This document shows positions 53,146-61,615 of a stretch of 64,000 nt of DNA, in pieces (the first letter of the stretch is position 1; every line of letters starts with the position of its first letter). The translations under genes and the position numbers were made by a program. The DNA is from Litoribacillus peritrichatus (GTDB lineage: Bacteria > Pseudomonadota > Gammaproteobacteria > Pseudomonadales > Litoribrevibacteraceae). The DNA lies in contig NZ_BAABBN010000004.1 of assembly GCF_039537985.1 (NCBI RefSeq), positions 1,674,001 through 1,738,000 of the forward strand, in the 5' to 3' direction. The notes beneath the pieces were generated by a model. It was not told the DNA's origin and did not search any database. It was given only the letters and a program-made list of their open reading frames with translations.

Positions 53146-54678
53146 TTAAGCCTCACCAAAACCACCGCCACCAGCGGTAATCACTCTCAATACATCGCCC
53201 TTTTTGACTTTCATAGAGCATTTTCCTGGCAACTGGGTGCCATTCAACCAGTTCTCACCTTTTTCAGCTTCACCGCCACCCGACAATCCATAGGGCTTGA
53301 ATGTCCGGCGCTCGGTTAAAAGCGTCACTTCTGCATCTTCTTTAAACTGATAGCTGCGTTCAATGCCTTCCCCACCTTGATGCGCACCTGCACCACCACT
53401 GTTCTCACGAATGGCATATTTGGTCACCCGAATCGGATAATGCAACTCCAGGCTTTCAACTGGGGTATTCGATGTATTGGTCATATGCGCCTGTACTGCC
53501 GATAAACCATCTCCTGAGGCATGAGCCCCCAAGCCACCGCCGATGGTTTCGTAGTAGTCCCACTGGCCTACGCTTGCCGAAGACTTAGACCCCATCGCAA
53601 CATTATTCATTGAACCATGACTGGCAGCACAAAAATAATCCGGCAACGCCTCTGATAATGCCTTAATCACCACATCCACCACCCGCATGGACGTTTCGAC
53701 ATTACCAGCAGCAACGGCCGCCGGGTATTTGGCATTCAGCAGCGACCCTGCTGGCGCATCAATCGAAAACGTTCTGAATACGCCATCACAAGTCGGCGCC
53801 TGATCCGGCATCAGGCAGCGCAATACGTAAAACACCGAGGCCGCCGCTACCGACAATGGTGAGTTCAAATTACCCTGAACTTGCCCGCTGGTACCAGCGA
53901 AATCAAAGTGCAATCTGCCCTGTACAACGGTAATAGCCACCCGGATCAAAATCGTTTGATCAACAATGCCATCACCATCCAAATAATCTTCCGCCTGATA
54001 AACCCCATCAGGTATTTGCTTAAAGGCAGCCAGCGCTAGCTTCTCTCCGTACTGATTCAGCGCTTCAACCGAGGCTTCAAACTTATCCTTTCCAACCTGA
54101 CTAACCAGCTGTTGAAAGCGATCCACGCCCGCCTTAACGGAACCAACCTGAGCAAGAAAATCACCGCGAGACAGCACATTACTCGAGCTGATTCGGTTCA
54201 ACAAAGTTTCGTCCATAACCCCGGAATCAATCAATTTTACAGGATCGATCACCACCCCTTCTTGATCTATGTGGGTTGACAGTGGCATAGAGCCTGGCGC
54301 ATCCGACCCAATATTGGCGTGATGGGCTCTGTTCGCAATGAATGCTTTCACCTCACCATCAACAAAATACGGTGCCACCATAGTGACATCCGGCAAGTGT
54401 GTTCCGCCCATATACGGGTTATTAAGTACTAACATATCCCCCGGACACCAGGAAACCTGATTTACAATATCGCGCATGGCGTAAGCCATACTGCCAAGAT
54501 GCACCGGAATATGCGCCGCTTGTGCCATCAAACCACCAGATGGATCAAATAACGCACATGAAAAGTCCATTCGATCTTTGATGTTCGGCGAAAAAGAAGA
54601 TTGCTGAAGAATGGCACCCATCTCCTCACAAATCGACTCTAAACGACTGACAAGAATGCCCAGCTCAATCGGGTCCAC
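53146..54678 (-). CDS. Hydantoinase B / oxoprolinase family protein (HyuB-like)
   Basis: A 510-residue protein homologous to the beta subunit of N-methylhydantoinase and 5-oxoprolinase: CALFDPSGGLMAQAAHIPVH, GDMLVLNNPYMGGTHLPD and FANRAHHANIGSD-like segments are typical. These enzymes hydrolyse cyclic amides with ATP, normally as a complex with a HyuA subunit. No hyuA gene is beside it, so the partner lies elsewhere or this branch works alone. No operon partner is evident. Confidence 0.88.
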   Translation of the reverse strand: MDPIELGILVSRLESICEEMGAILQQSSFSPNIKDRMDFSCALFDPSGGLMAQAAHIPVHLGSMAYAMRDIVNQVSWCPGDMLVLNNPYMGGTHLPDVTMVAPYFVDGEVKAFIANRAHHANIGSDAPGSMPLSTHIDQEGVVIDPVKLIDSGVMDETLLNRISSSNVLSRGDFLAQVGSVKAGVDRFQQLVSQVGKDKFEASVEALNQYGEKLALAAFKQIPDGVYQAEDYLDGDGIVDQTILIRVAITVVQGRLHFDFAGTSGQVQGNLNSPLSVAAASVFYVLRCLMPDQAPTCDGVFRTFSIDAPAGSLLNAKYPAAVAAGNVETSMRVVDVVIKALSEALPDYFCAASHGSMNNVAMGSKSSASVGQWDYYETIGGGLGAHASGDGLSAVQAHMTNTSNTPVESLELHYPIRVTKYAIRENSGGAGAHQGGEGIERSYQFKEDAEVTLLTERRTFKPYGLSGGGEAEKGENWLNGTQLPGKCSMKVKKGDVLRVITAGGGGFGEA

Positions 54679-54854
54679 AAACTCACCTCTGACATAAAAT
54701 GTTGTCGAATCTTATTCTGGCTTCCAGACAGAGATCAACTTCAATTTAATTAAATCTTATTAAAGAACCTCAAATCAGCCATTCGTTGCTAGACTAAAAC
54801 TTTCGAATTTAAAACCACGATCTTAATACAAGAATAAAAAGTAAGTGATTACAC

Positions 54855-56063
54855 ATGCCTGAAAGCGCGCTAATGAACACCTATGGACGACTTCCGATTC
54901 AATTTCACCGAGGAGACAGAATCTGGTTATACGACGATCAAGAGCGAAAATACCTGGATACCACAAGCAGCATTGCGGTCTGCGGTTTAGGCCATAACCA
55001 CCCGGCAGTCACCTCCGCAATACAACAACAGGTTACGACACTCTGTTACACATCCAACCACTACCAAAGCCCCTACCAAGAACAACTCGCGACTGTTTTG
55101 ACCGGAATTTCAAACACGGATCAAGCCTTCTTCTGTAACTCAGGGGCAGAAGCCAATGAGACAGCCATTAAACTGGCCCGACTGCATGGCCGGAGAATGG
55201 GATTAGAACACCCATCTATTATTGTGATGAACTCAGCCTGTCATGGTCGAACCATTGCAACCTTAACAGCCTCCGGTCAACGAGCCTCTCAAGCAGGCTT
55301 CGAGCCTCTATCCCCTGGCTTTATTCGCGCTCCATTCAATGACCTTCACGCCATTGAGCAAATAGCAAAATCCAACCATAACGTTTCGGCGGTATTGATT
55401 GAGCCGATTCAAGGCGAAGCAGGCATTCACTTACCTGATGAAAGTTATTTAGCCGAGCTTAGAAAAATATGCGATGAACACGGCTGGCTATTGATGTTCG
55501 ACGAAGTCCAAACCGGCAACGGCCGAACAGGCAGCTATTTTTACGCACAAAAAGCCAACATCCAACCAGATGTAATCACCACCGCAAAAGGGCTTGGCAA
55601 CGGCTTCCCTATTGGCGTCTGTTTAGCCAAAGAACAAACCGCTGAACTGTTCACGCCTGGCAGTCATAGCTCCACATTTGGCGGAAACCCAATGGCTTGC
55701 GCGGCAGCACTTGCCGTCATTGAAACCATACAAACTCACAAACTGTGCGAAAGAGCTTCCATACTGGGAAATTTGATTCTGGATTCACTCCATGAAGAAT
55801 TAACCGGCTCCCATTACATCAAAAACATTCGTGGTTGCGGCCTGATGATCGGCATCGAATTGACCGAACCTTGTCCTGAATTGGTGGCTATTGCGAAGGC
55901 AACCGGTTTATTAATCAATATCACCGGAAATCAACAAGTCATTCGTTTACTGCCGCCGCTGATCATGAGCAATCAGGAAGCCAGTAAAATGACCAACAAA
56001 CTCATTAAACTGATTAAAATCTACATGGGCGATGAACGGAGTGCGCCAAGAAGACCCCACTAA
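54855..56063 (+). CDS. Class III aminotransferase (ArgD/acetylornithine type)
   Basis: A 402-residue PLP enzyme. CNSGAEANETAIKLAR binds the phosphate, LMFDEVQTGNGRTG holds the Asp that contacts the pyridine nitrogen, and TTAKGLGNGFPIG contains the Schiff-base lysine. It is closest to acetylornithine/succinyldiaminopimelate aminotransferases. The gene is not next to other arg genes (argG is 7 kb away), so the true substrate could differ. The last residues (DERSAPRRPH) look like an added tail. Confidence 0.88.
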   Translation: MPESALMNTYGRLPIQFHRGDRIWLYDDQERKYLDTTSSIAVCGLGHNHPAVTSAIQQQVTTLCYTSNHYQSPYQEQLATVLTGISNTDQAFFCNSGAEANETAIKLARLHGRRMGLEHPSIIVMNSACHGRTIATLTASGQRASQAGFEPLSPGFIRAPFNDLHAIEQIAKSNHNVSAVLIEPIQGEAGIHLPDESYLAELRKICDEHGWLLMFDEVQTGNGRTGSYFYAQKANIQPDVITTAKGLGNGFPIGVCLAKEQTAELFTPGSHSSTFGGNPMACAAALAVIETIQTHKLCERASILGNLILDSLHEELTGSHYIKNIRGCGLMIGIELTEPCPELVAIAKATGLLINITGNQQVIRLLPPLIMSNQEASKMTNKLIKLIKIYMGDERSAPRRPH

Positions 56064-56083
56064 CCAGAATTGGAGCAATAAAA

Positions 56084-56149
56084 ATGACACAGAACAAAAA
56101 AAACCATAAAAAAGAACGAGAATGTTTACTATTACCAAAAGCATTATAA
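56084..56149 (+). CDS. Possible 21-residue basic peptide
   Basis: An ATG frame encoding MTQNKKNHKKERECLLLPKAL has a GGAG eight bases upstream, a good Shine-Dalgarno sequence, and lies between the aminotransferase and ABC ATPase genes on the same strand. It may be translated as a leader for the ATPase gene or be incidental. Confidence 0.3.
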   Translation: MTQNKKNHKKERECLLLPKAL

Positions 56150-56158
56150 AATAGGTAT

Positions 56159-57319
56159 ATGCTTCCGAAAAAATCACTTCGGCCCTTACATATGCTACCT
56201 GGTAATCGTATGCACCCTGATAAGCCGCTAACACAGCGAGCCCTCGCACCAGAAGAACACACCCTCAGCCAGTTTGATTCTGTGGATGTGCTCTCAATCA
56301 GCAATTTACATTGCAAATACGGCAATACCGAAGTCGTGAAATCTGCGAGTTTCTCACTCCACAGTGGTGAAATTGGTTGTTTATTAGGGCCTTCCGGCTG
56401 CGGAAAAACCACCATTTTAAGAACCATCGCCGGTTTTCAGGAAATTGATCAGGGCGACATCAAAGTCGACGGTCAAATTATTGCCAGTAACAACAAGCTA
56501 CTCCCCCCTGAAAAACGCAACGTAGGCATGGTTTTTCAGGATTACGCCTTGTTTCCACACCTCTCTGTGCTGGAAAATGTGATGTTTGGATTGAAAAACA
56601 AATCCGTAGAATCAGAACAACGAGCACTGGATATGTTGGCAACGGTGAAACTGGAAGCATTAGCCAACCGTTATCCACACGAACTGTCCGGTGGACAACA
56701 ACAACGAATCGCACTTGCCAGAGCTCTTGCCCCCAAGCCGAAACTGATCCTGCTGGATGAACCCTTTTCAAACCTTGATACCGAGTTAAGGCGTACACTC
56801 AGCCTGGAAGTCAGAGACATACTGAAAGAACAAAACACCAGCGCTATTCTAGTGACCCACGATCAGGAAGAAGCCTTCACCGTCGCCGATAAAATTGGCA
56901 TCATGATGAACGGCCAAATTCAGCAATGGGGCACCCCGTACGATCTTTACCATGAACCGCTCAACAGAAACATCGCCAGCTTCATCGGTAAAGGAAGCTT
57001 CTTACCCGCTCAGGTGGAAACAGCTCACTCCGTCTCTTGTGAATTAGGCGTCGCCACTTCAGCACAACCATTACTTCATCCCGAAGGGGCGGTGGTGGAT
57101 GTACTGGTCAGGCCCGAAGACATAGTGTCAGACAAAGACAGCGCCTTAGTTGTAAAAATCACTGAAAAACACTTTTGGGGCGCGTCTTGTTATTACGGGC
57201 TGGAGTTGCCGTCCAAGCAACTGATCTCAACCGTATTATCGAGCCACCTTAACTTTGAAGTGGGTGATCATATCGGTATCCGGTTTGATGCCGACCATTT
57301 AGTAACCTTCTCTCGCTGA
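56159..57319 (+). CDS. ABC transporter ATP-binding protein (FbpC/PotA-like)
   Basis: An ATPase of up to 386 residues with Walker A LGPSGCGKTTI, the signature LSGGQQQRIALARAL, Walker B LILLDEPFSNLD and the switch His in VTHDQEEAF, followed by a C-terminal TOBE-like regulatory domain (VDVLVRPEDIV). The fold fits iron, polyamine or phosphonate-type importers. No permease gene is adjacent; the solute-binding protein that follows is on the opposite strand and of another family. The start is uncertain: ATG 56159, 56192 or 56210, none with a clear Shine-Dalgarno sequence. Confidence 0.85.
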   Translation: MLPKKSLRPLHMLPGNRMHPDKPLTQRALAPEEHTLSQFDSVDVLSISNLHCKYGNTEVVKSASFSLHSGEIGCLLGPSGCGKTTILRTIAGFQEIDQGDIKVDGQIIASNNKLLPPEKRNVGMVFQDYALFPHLSVLENVMFGLKNKSVESEQRALDMLATVKLEALANRYPHELSGGQQQRIALARALAPKPKLILLDEPFSNLDTELRRTLSLEVRDILKEQNTSAILVTHDQEEAFTVADKIGIMMNGQIQQWGTPYDLYHEPLNRNIASFIGKGSFLPAQVETAHSVSCELGVATSAQPLLHPEGAVVDVLVRPEDIVSDKDSALVVKITEKHFWGASCYYGLELPSKQLISTVLSSHLNFEVGDHIGIRFDADHLVTFSR

Positions 57320-57329
57320 TAACGAAAGG

Positions 57330-57347
57330 CTCGACAAGCCAGTCGAG
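57330..57347. terminator. Short hairpin between convergent genes
   Basis: CTCGAC and GTCGAG around 6 bases, between the ABC ATPase and solute-binding protein genes. There is no U-run, so it is weak as a terminator. Confidence 0.3.
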
Positions 57348-57348
57348 T

Positions 57349-58164
57349 CTACTCCCCTCGCCCCTGATACTTAGTAAACCACCGAGCAAACACTGGGGAA
57401 TTTCTGACTTCGCCCAGCTCATGCCATATACGCTCTGCTAACTCCGGGTGTTGACCCACAAACTGATGAGACAACATCAAATAATAATCCTTGGTGGATA
57501 AAGGAGGTTTTACCATCGTAATCACCGACGATAACTTAGGGTGCTTTTCCAGATACCCCTGACCCGAAGGCGTCAATAAAGCAACAGCATCAATTCGTTG
57601 GCTGGACAACATATGTAACTGGGAAAGAATATCAGACGCTTCATGAACATTTATCCCGTGTCGTCTTAAATCGTTAGCCACAGAAAAACCCAGCGGCACA
57701 AACACCTTATACCCTGAACCACTAAAACGTTCGCCGTCCCAGGCAATTTCACCATGAACATGCTTAAAAATTGAATAAGAATTGGAATAACTTCGCTTGG
57801 TTCGATCGGGCTGATTACCCTGCATCGGATACTGCCCAAATTCTTTGCGCTGCTCTTTAAAACTTGCACTGAACAGACCGTCAATATCGCCAGATTTCAG
57901 TAACAACAGACCTCGTTTCCAGGGCACACGATGAAACTCAACATTCGCATTCAGCTGACTCATTACATACTTCATCTGTTCAACAGCAACACCAGGGTTG
58001 GTTGGATGAATGGAGTTTCCATCCCCGACCTGATAAGGAAAGTTATCGCTATTTTGATAAGCAAAAACAAAGGGTTTGGTTTGTGCACTTACCTGCGCCT
58101 GAAAAAGCACAAATACAAAGCCCCAAAACACTAACCAAGGGACAAAACAGACTCGAGAAAACAT
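57349..58164 (-). CDS. Periplasmic solute-binding protein, family 3-like
   Basis: A protein of about 271 residues with a strongly hydrophobic signal peptide (FVPWLVFWGFVFVLFQ, cleavage near VSA) and a type-2 periplasmic binding fold resembling amino-acid-binding proteins (EFHRVPWKRGLLLLKSGDID, FGQYPMQGN). It resembles the ligand-binding proteins often found alone in marine gammaproteobacteria. ATG 58164 has AGGA just upstream; the frame extends to 58212 without support. The ligand is unknown. Confidence 0.75.
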   Translation of the reverse strand: MFSRVCFVPWLVFWGFVFVLFQAQVSAQTKPFVFAYQNSDNFPYQVGDGNSIHPTNPGVAVEQMKYVMSQLNANVEFHRVPWKRGLLLLKSGDIDGLFSASFKEQRKEFGQYPMQGNQPDRTKRSYSNSYSIFKHVHGEIAWDGERFSGSGYKVFVPLGFSVANDLRRHGINVHEASDILSQLHMLSSQRIDAVALLTPSGQGYLEKHPKLSSVITMVKPPLSTKDYYLMLSHQFVGQHPELAERIWHELGEVRNSPVFARWFTKYQGRGE

Positions 58165-58466
58165 AGTTCCTGCCCAAAAAAAAGACTCACATGAAGTGTA
58201 GTTAAGATACAAAAAATCGCTTCTCGGGTAACTTTTTAGTCATTTCTGCGGATATTTTATTGATAAATTACTCAAGAAAAGAATATGCTGCCCGACATAA
58301 GATTGCTTCGAACGATAAAAACAATTGCGAAGTAACTGTCATTATCATGTATATATCGAGTATTTTTTTAAAATATAGAACTAATAACTTGAAATAAATA
58401 CATAAAAAGACTTGAATTAGACACTGAAAGAACAATAACGAAAACCATAAAAAGCATTTGGTAACA

Positions 58467-59204
58467 ATGAGCAATATGGATACCCATACTCCAAATATCT
58501 TGATCGTAGAAGACGATGAGCGTTTAGCATCGCTGACAAAAGACTACTTAGAAAATAACGGTCTGCAAGTCAGTATCGAAGGTGACGGCGCCAAAGCAAT
58601 CGATCGCATCATCAATGAACAACCAGACCTAGTCGTTTTAGACCTGATGTTACCAGGTGAAGATGGCATTGCAGTTTGCCGTTTGGTAAGGCCAAAATAC
58701 AAAGGCCCTATTTTAATGCTGACCGCTCGAACTGACGACCTGGATCAAGTACTTGGATTAGAAATGGGCGCTGACGACTACGTCGCCAAACCGGTTCGTC
58801 CAAGAGTTCTTCTGGCCCGAATCCAGGCATTACTTCGTCGCTCATTACAGCCAACCCCTGACAGTGTGCCAGAGACCAACGGCGAGCAACAAACACGCCT
58901 TGAATTTGGAGAGTTAGTAATTGACAGTTCCATGCGTGAAGCCTGGCTTGCAGACGAAAGCATTGACCTCACCAGTGCTGAATTTGATCTACTTTGGTTA
59001 CTCTCAAGTAACGCAGGCAAGGTTCTGAGCCGAGAAGAAATTTTCACCGCACTACGGGGCATAGAATACGACGGGCAGGATCGCTCCATCGACGTTCGCG
59101 TCTCAAGAATACGCCCGAAAGTTGGCGACGACCCTATGCACCCCAGACGCATTAAAACGGTTCGTAGCAAAGGGTATTTGTTTGTGAAAGACATCGAAGG
59201 ATAA
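58467..59204 (+). CDS. OmpR-family response regulator, RstA-like
   Basis: A protein of about 245 residues: receiver domain with acidic pocket ILIVEDDERLA, phosphorylated Asp in VVLDLMLPGEDG, the conserved Thr in MLTARTDD and Lys in YVAKPVRP, then a winged-helix DNA-binding domain. The C-terminal LRGIEYDGQDRSIDVRVSR and RIKTVRSKGYLFV closely resemble E. coli RstA. The start is ATG 58467 or 58476; there is no strong Shine-Dalgarno sequence. The kinase gene follows 126 bases later on the same strand. Confidence 0.9.
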   Translation: MSNMDTHTPNILIVEDDERLASLTKDYLENNGLQVSIEGDGAKAIDRIINEQPDLVVLDLMLPGEDGIAVCRLVRPKYKGPILMLTARTDDLDQVLGLEMGADDYVAKPVRPRVLLARIQALLRRSLQPTPDSVPETNGEQQTRLEFGELVIDSSMREAWLADESIDLTSAEFDLLWLLSSNAGKVLSREEIFTALRGIEYDGQDRSIDVRVSRIRPKVGDDPMHPRRIKTVRSKGYLFVKDIEG

Positions 59205-59330
59205 GCCACATTCTCCTTCTTCGGATCGCCCTTGAACGGGGTGGTCCAATAATCTCCATCTTGTCTGGTTCACCTCAAACCTTTCCTTACCTCACAAAAA
59301 ATAACACTTCTAAAAAACGGTAACTACGAC

Positions 59331-60902
59331 GTGTTTAAAAGCCTTTTTATTAAGCTCTATATCACCTTACTGGTTTCGTCGATCGCGCTGACTGCTTTAT
59401 CTTTCTTATCCATTTACGCCATCAACTACGTTAACAAAACCCGACACATTGAAACCATTTCAGCTGCACCACTGTCGTTACTGAAGTCCGCATTTGAAAA
59501 AGACACTGAAATTCTTAACAGCAATACACTGACTCAGCTGCCTGGATTATCCTTTAAAACCATCAGCTACGAAGAAACCAAATTTTCCAGCCGAATTAAA
59601 GCGCGACTCAAGCGCGGTTTTACCTATTATGAGTTCACCGAGAAAGGTCAACTGAAAGCCTACATACAGCTCGACACACTTCAAGACGAGTTACTGGCTA
59701 TTACCCTCAAAAACCCTTCGTATACATTAACCCATGCCCTGCCCAAACTGCTTCAGTATTTCATAGAGAACTCAGCGTCATTTGAGCTGGCCATGAAAGA
59801 GTTGGAAATACTGTCTAACTTTGATGTCTCAGTCACACAAGTACTCTCCAATCAGGTGGATCAAAAAGGAAATCCCATTGCCCACTACCAGGTATGCACA
59901 TCGGATTTTTGTCAGCAGGAATCCATTTTTGTTAATATTCCTTACCAAAATAAATCGGTCTCTATCGGCCCCATTCCTGTTACTGCCAGATTTCCGTATA
60001 TTCCTGCGTTGATCGTGATTACCACCGCGTTTTGCGGGCTGGGTCTGATCTTGTTTTTACAGCTGAAAAAGCTGAACAGCAAATTCCGAAAAATAGAACA
60101 CGCAGCCTATAAAATTTCCCGAGGTGACCTGAACACGCGCATTGATCAAAAAGACCAAGGATCACTGGGCCGCATGGCTGAAGCATTCAACACCATGGCA
60201 GAACACATCCAGCGCCTTTTAACCATACAACGAGAAATGATCCGGGCGGTTTCTCATGAATTAAGAACCCCGGTGGCCCGTATTCGGTTTGGCGTTCAAA
60301 TGATTGAAGATTTTGCCAACGATCCCGGCATGGAAACTCAGCTCCAGGCCATCGATAACGATATCCAAGAGCTGGACGACCTCATTGATGAAATTCTGAC
60401 CTATGCCCGACTGGAAGAAGGCGGCCCTATCATTGAGTTCCAAAACCTAAAACTCAAAGACATCGTAGAACAGGTGTGTACTGAGCAAACGGCGCTTGCA
60501 GATAAAGACATGGAAATATCTTATGTCTTCAGCTGCGACACAAACAATGAAAGTTCAGAGTTTGAAGAACGATACATTCACAGAGCCATCCAAAACTTGG
60601 TCGGTAATGCCCGCCGGTATGCAAAGTCGACGGTTCGGGTAAAATGTCACTTATCTAAAGACACCTGCCGTGTCGATGTAGAAGATGACGGCCCTGGCAT
60701 CCCTGAAAAAGACTGGGACAGAGTTTTTACTCCCTTTGCCCGACTCGACGACAGCCGCACCAGAGCATCCGGAGGTTATGGCTTAGGACTATCTATCGTG
60801 CGACGCATTACCTATTGGCACGGAGGGAAAGCTATGATCACCAAAAGCGCTGACCTGAAAGGCGCCAAGTTCAGCCTGATCTGGCCCAGAGAACAACCTT
60901 AA
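59331..60902 (+). CDS. Sensor histidine kinase, RstB-like
   Basis: A 523-residue membrane kinase. One helix near residues 5-30 and another near 224-245 bound a periplasmic sensor of about 190 residues with two close cysteines (CTSDFCQQ). HAMP (HAAYKISRGDLNTRIDQ), the phosphoacceptor AVSHELRTPVARIRFG and an ATPase domain (IQNLVGNARRYA, DDGPGIPEKD, GYGLGLSIVRR) follow. The start is GTG at 59331. It is the cognate kinase of the RstA-like regulator upstream. The 126-base gap between the two contains an imperfect hairpin. Confidence 0.9.
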   Translation: MFKSLFIKLYITLLVSSIALTALSFLSIYAINYVNKTRHIETISAAPLSLLKSAFEKDTEILNSNTLTQLPGLSFKTISYEETKFSSRIKARLKRGFTYYEFTEKGQLKAYIQLDTLQDELLAITLKNPSYTLTHALPKLLQYFIENSASFELAMKELEILSNFDVSVTQVLSNQVDQKGNPIAHYQVCTSDFCQQESIFVNIPYQNKSVSIGPIPVTARFPYIPALIVITTAFCGLGLILFLQLKKLNSKFRKIEHAAYKISRGDLNTRIDQKDQGSLGRMAEAFNTMAEHIQRLLTIQREMIRAVSHELRTPVARIRFGVQMIEDFANDPGMETQLQAIDNDIQELDDLIDEILTYARLEEGGPIIEFQNLKLKDIVEQVCTEQTALADKDMEISYVFSCDTNNESSEFEERYIHRAIQNLVGNARRYAKSTVRVKCHLSKDTCRVDVEDDGPGIPEKDWDRVFTPFARLDDSRTRASGGYGLGLSIVRRITYWHGGKAMITKSADLKGAKFSLIWPREQP

Positions 60903-61067
60903 TACCTCCATAAAAACCTCCACAGCCAACCCAAAGTTTACGATAACAATGCAAACAATGAATAACAGCAACAGTCTTGCAAGACATTGCTGTTATTCAG
61001 TTTTTCGGGCCTGTGTAACCCAATATTAACCAATTCGTCAGAAACCGTGACACGCTTCTCACCCCAT

Positions 61068-61081
61068 TACACTCTGTTACA
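61068..61081 (+). promoter_or_regulatory. RstA-box-like site
   Basis: TACACTCTGTTACA matches the E. coli RstA box TACATNTNGTTACA, as I recall it, at 10 of 12 defined positions. It lies 166 bases after the rstB-like stop, just upstream of a probable small RNA. TATCAC at 61086-61091 could be a weak -10. Confidence 0.45.
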
Positions 61082-61099
61082 GCACTATCACAAACCAAC

Positions 61100-61268
61100 A
61101 ACAGATTAATCAGGCGCCGTGAACCAAACTTAGTTTTGTATTCTGTGAACAGATGTTCTCTTGTAGATTGTTTCACGAATACAGAGAGGTTGTAGTTAGA
61201 ACGATTTTAGTTCTACCCTTTTCGTATTTATCTCTGAATTCGGGAACTCATTTGAGTTCCTTTTTTTT
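61100..61268 (+). ncRNA. Candidate small RNA or long leader with terminator
   Basis: About 170 bases without a convincing coding frame fold into successive hairpins: TGTATTCtGTGAA (61137-61149) with TTCACGAATACA (61172-61183), TAGAAC (61197-61202) with GTTCTA (61210-61215), and the terminal GGAACTC/GAGTTCC stem followed by eight T. The 5' end is set approximately from the upstream RstA-box-like site and -10. It does not match any small RNA I know. It could instead be the prematurely terminated leader of the nrdA transcript. Confidence 0.5.
61243..61268 (+). terminator. Strong Rho-independent terminator
   Basis: GGAACTC, 4-base loop, GAGTTCC, then TTTTTTTT, with no coding sequence for about 340 bases on either side. 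Confidence 0.92.
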
Positions 61269-61436
61269 GCCCAAAATAAAATAATATAAAAATAAAATTT
61301 TCTTTTAAAATATCCCGACGAAATGCATTTTTTGTCTACCCCGCGCCGCTTCTAGCTTCTGACCAAAATATCAATTAAGCACAGTCAAAAAGGCACAATC
61401 TTACCTTTTATGTCAATCCTTGAATTTCACCAATTA

Positions 61437-61452
61437 ACGCTCTATCTTGTGC
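61437..61452. promoter_or_regulatory. nrdA: NrdR box 1
   Basis: ACGCTCTATCTTGTGC matches the NrdR consensus ACACTATATCTAGTGT (as recalled) at about 12 of 16 positions, 32 bases (three helical turns) upstream of box 2. Confidence 0.65.
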
Positions 61453-61468
61453 ACTCAGAGTTAAAACA

Positions 61469-61484
61469 ACCCTACATCTAGTGC
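61469..61484. promoter_or_regulatory. nrdA: NrdR box 2
   Basis: ACCCTACATCTAGTGC matches the NrdR consensus at about 13 of 16 positions. The 32-base spacing to box 1 is that expected for cooperative NrdR binding at nrd promoters. Confidence 0.7.
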
Positions 61485-61615
61485 ACTACTCTAGGGACAC
61501 TGCACTAAAAAGGTGTAAATAAGTAACAGTCAGTAAAACCTTCAATTTAAAAGGGTTTTACCCGCTTGAATTCAGTTTCCTGCTGAGTTCAAACAAAGGG
61601 AGCCGTCAGGTCAGC

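Noticed and set aside
58453..58466. RstA-box-like AGCATTTGGTAACA directly before the RstA-like start codon
   Set aside because: It matches only 9 of 12 defined positions and abuts the start codon, which is an unlikely place for an activator site. I treat it as chance.
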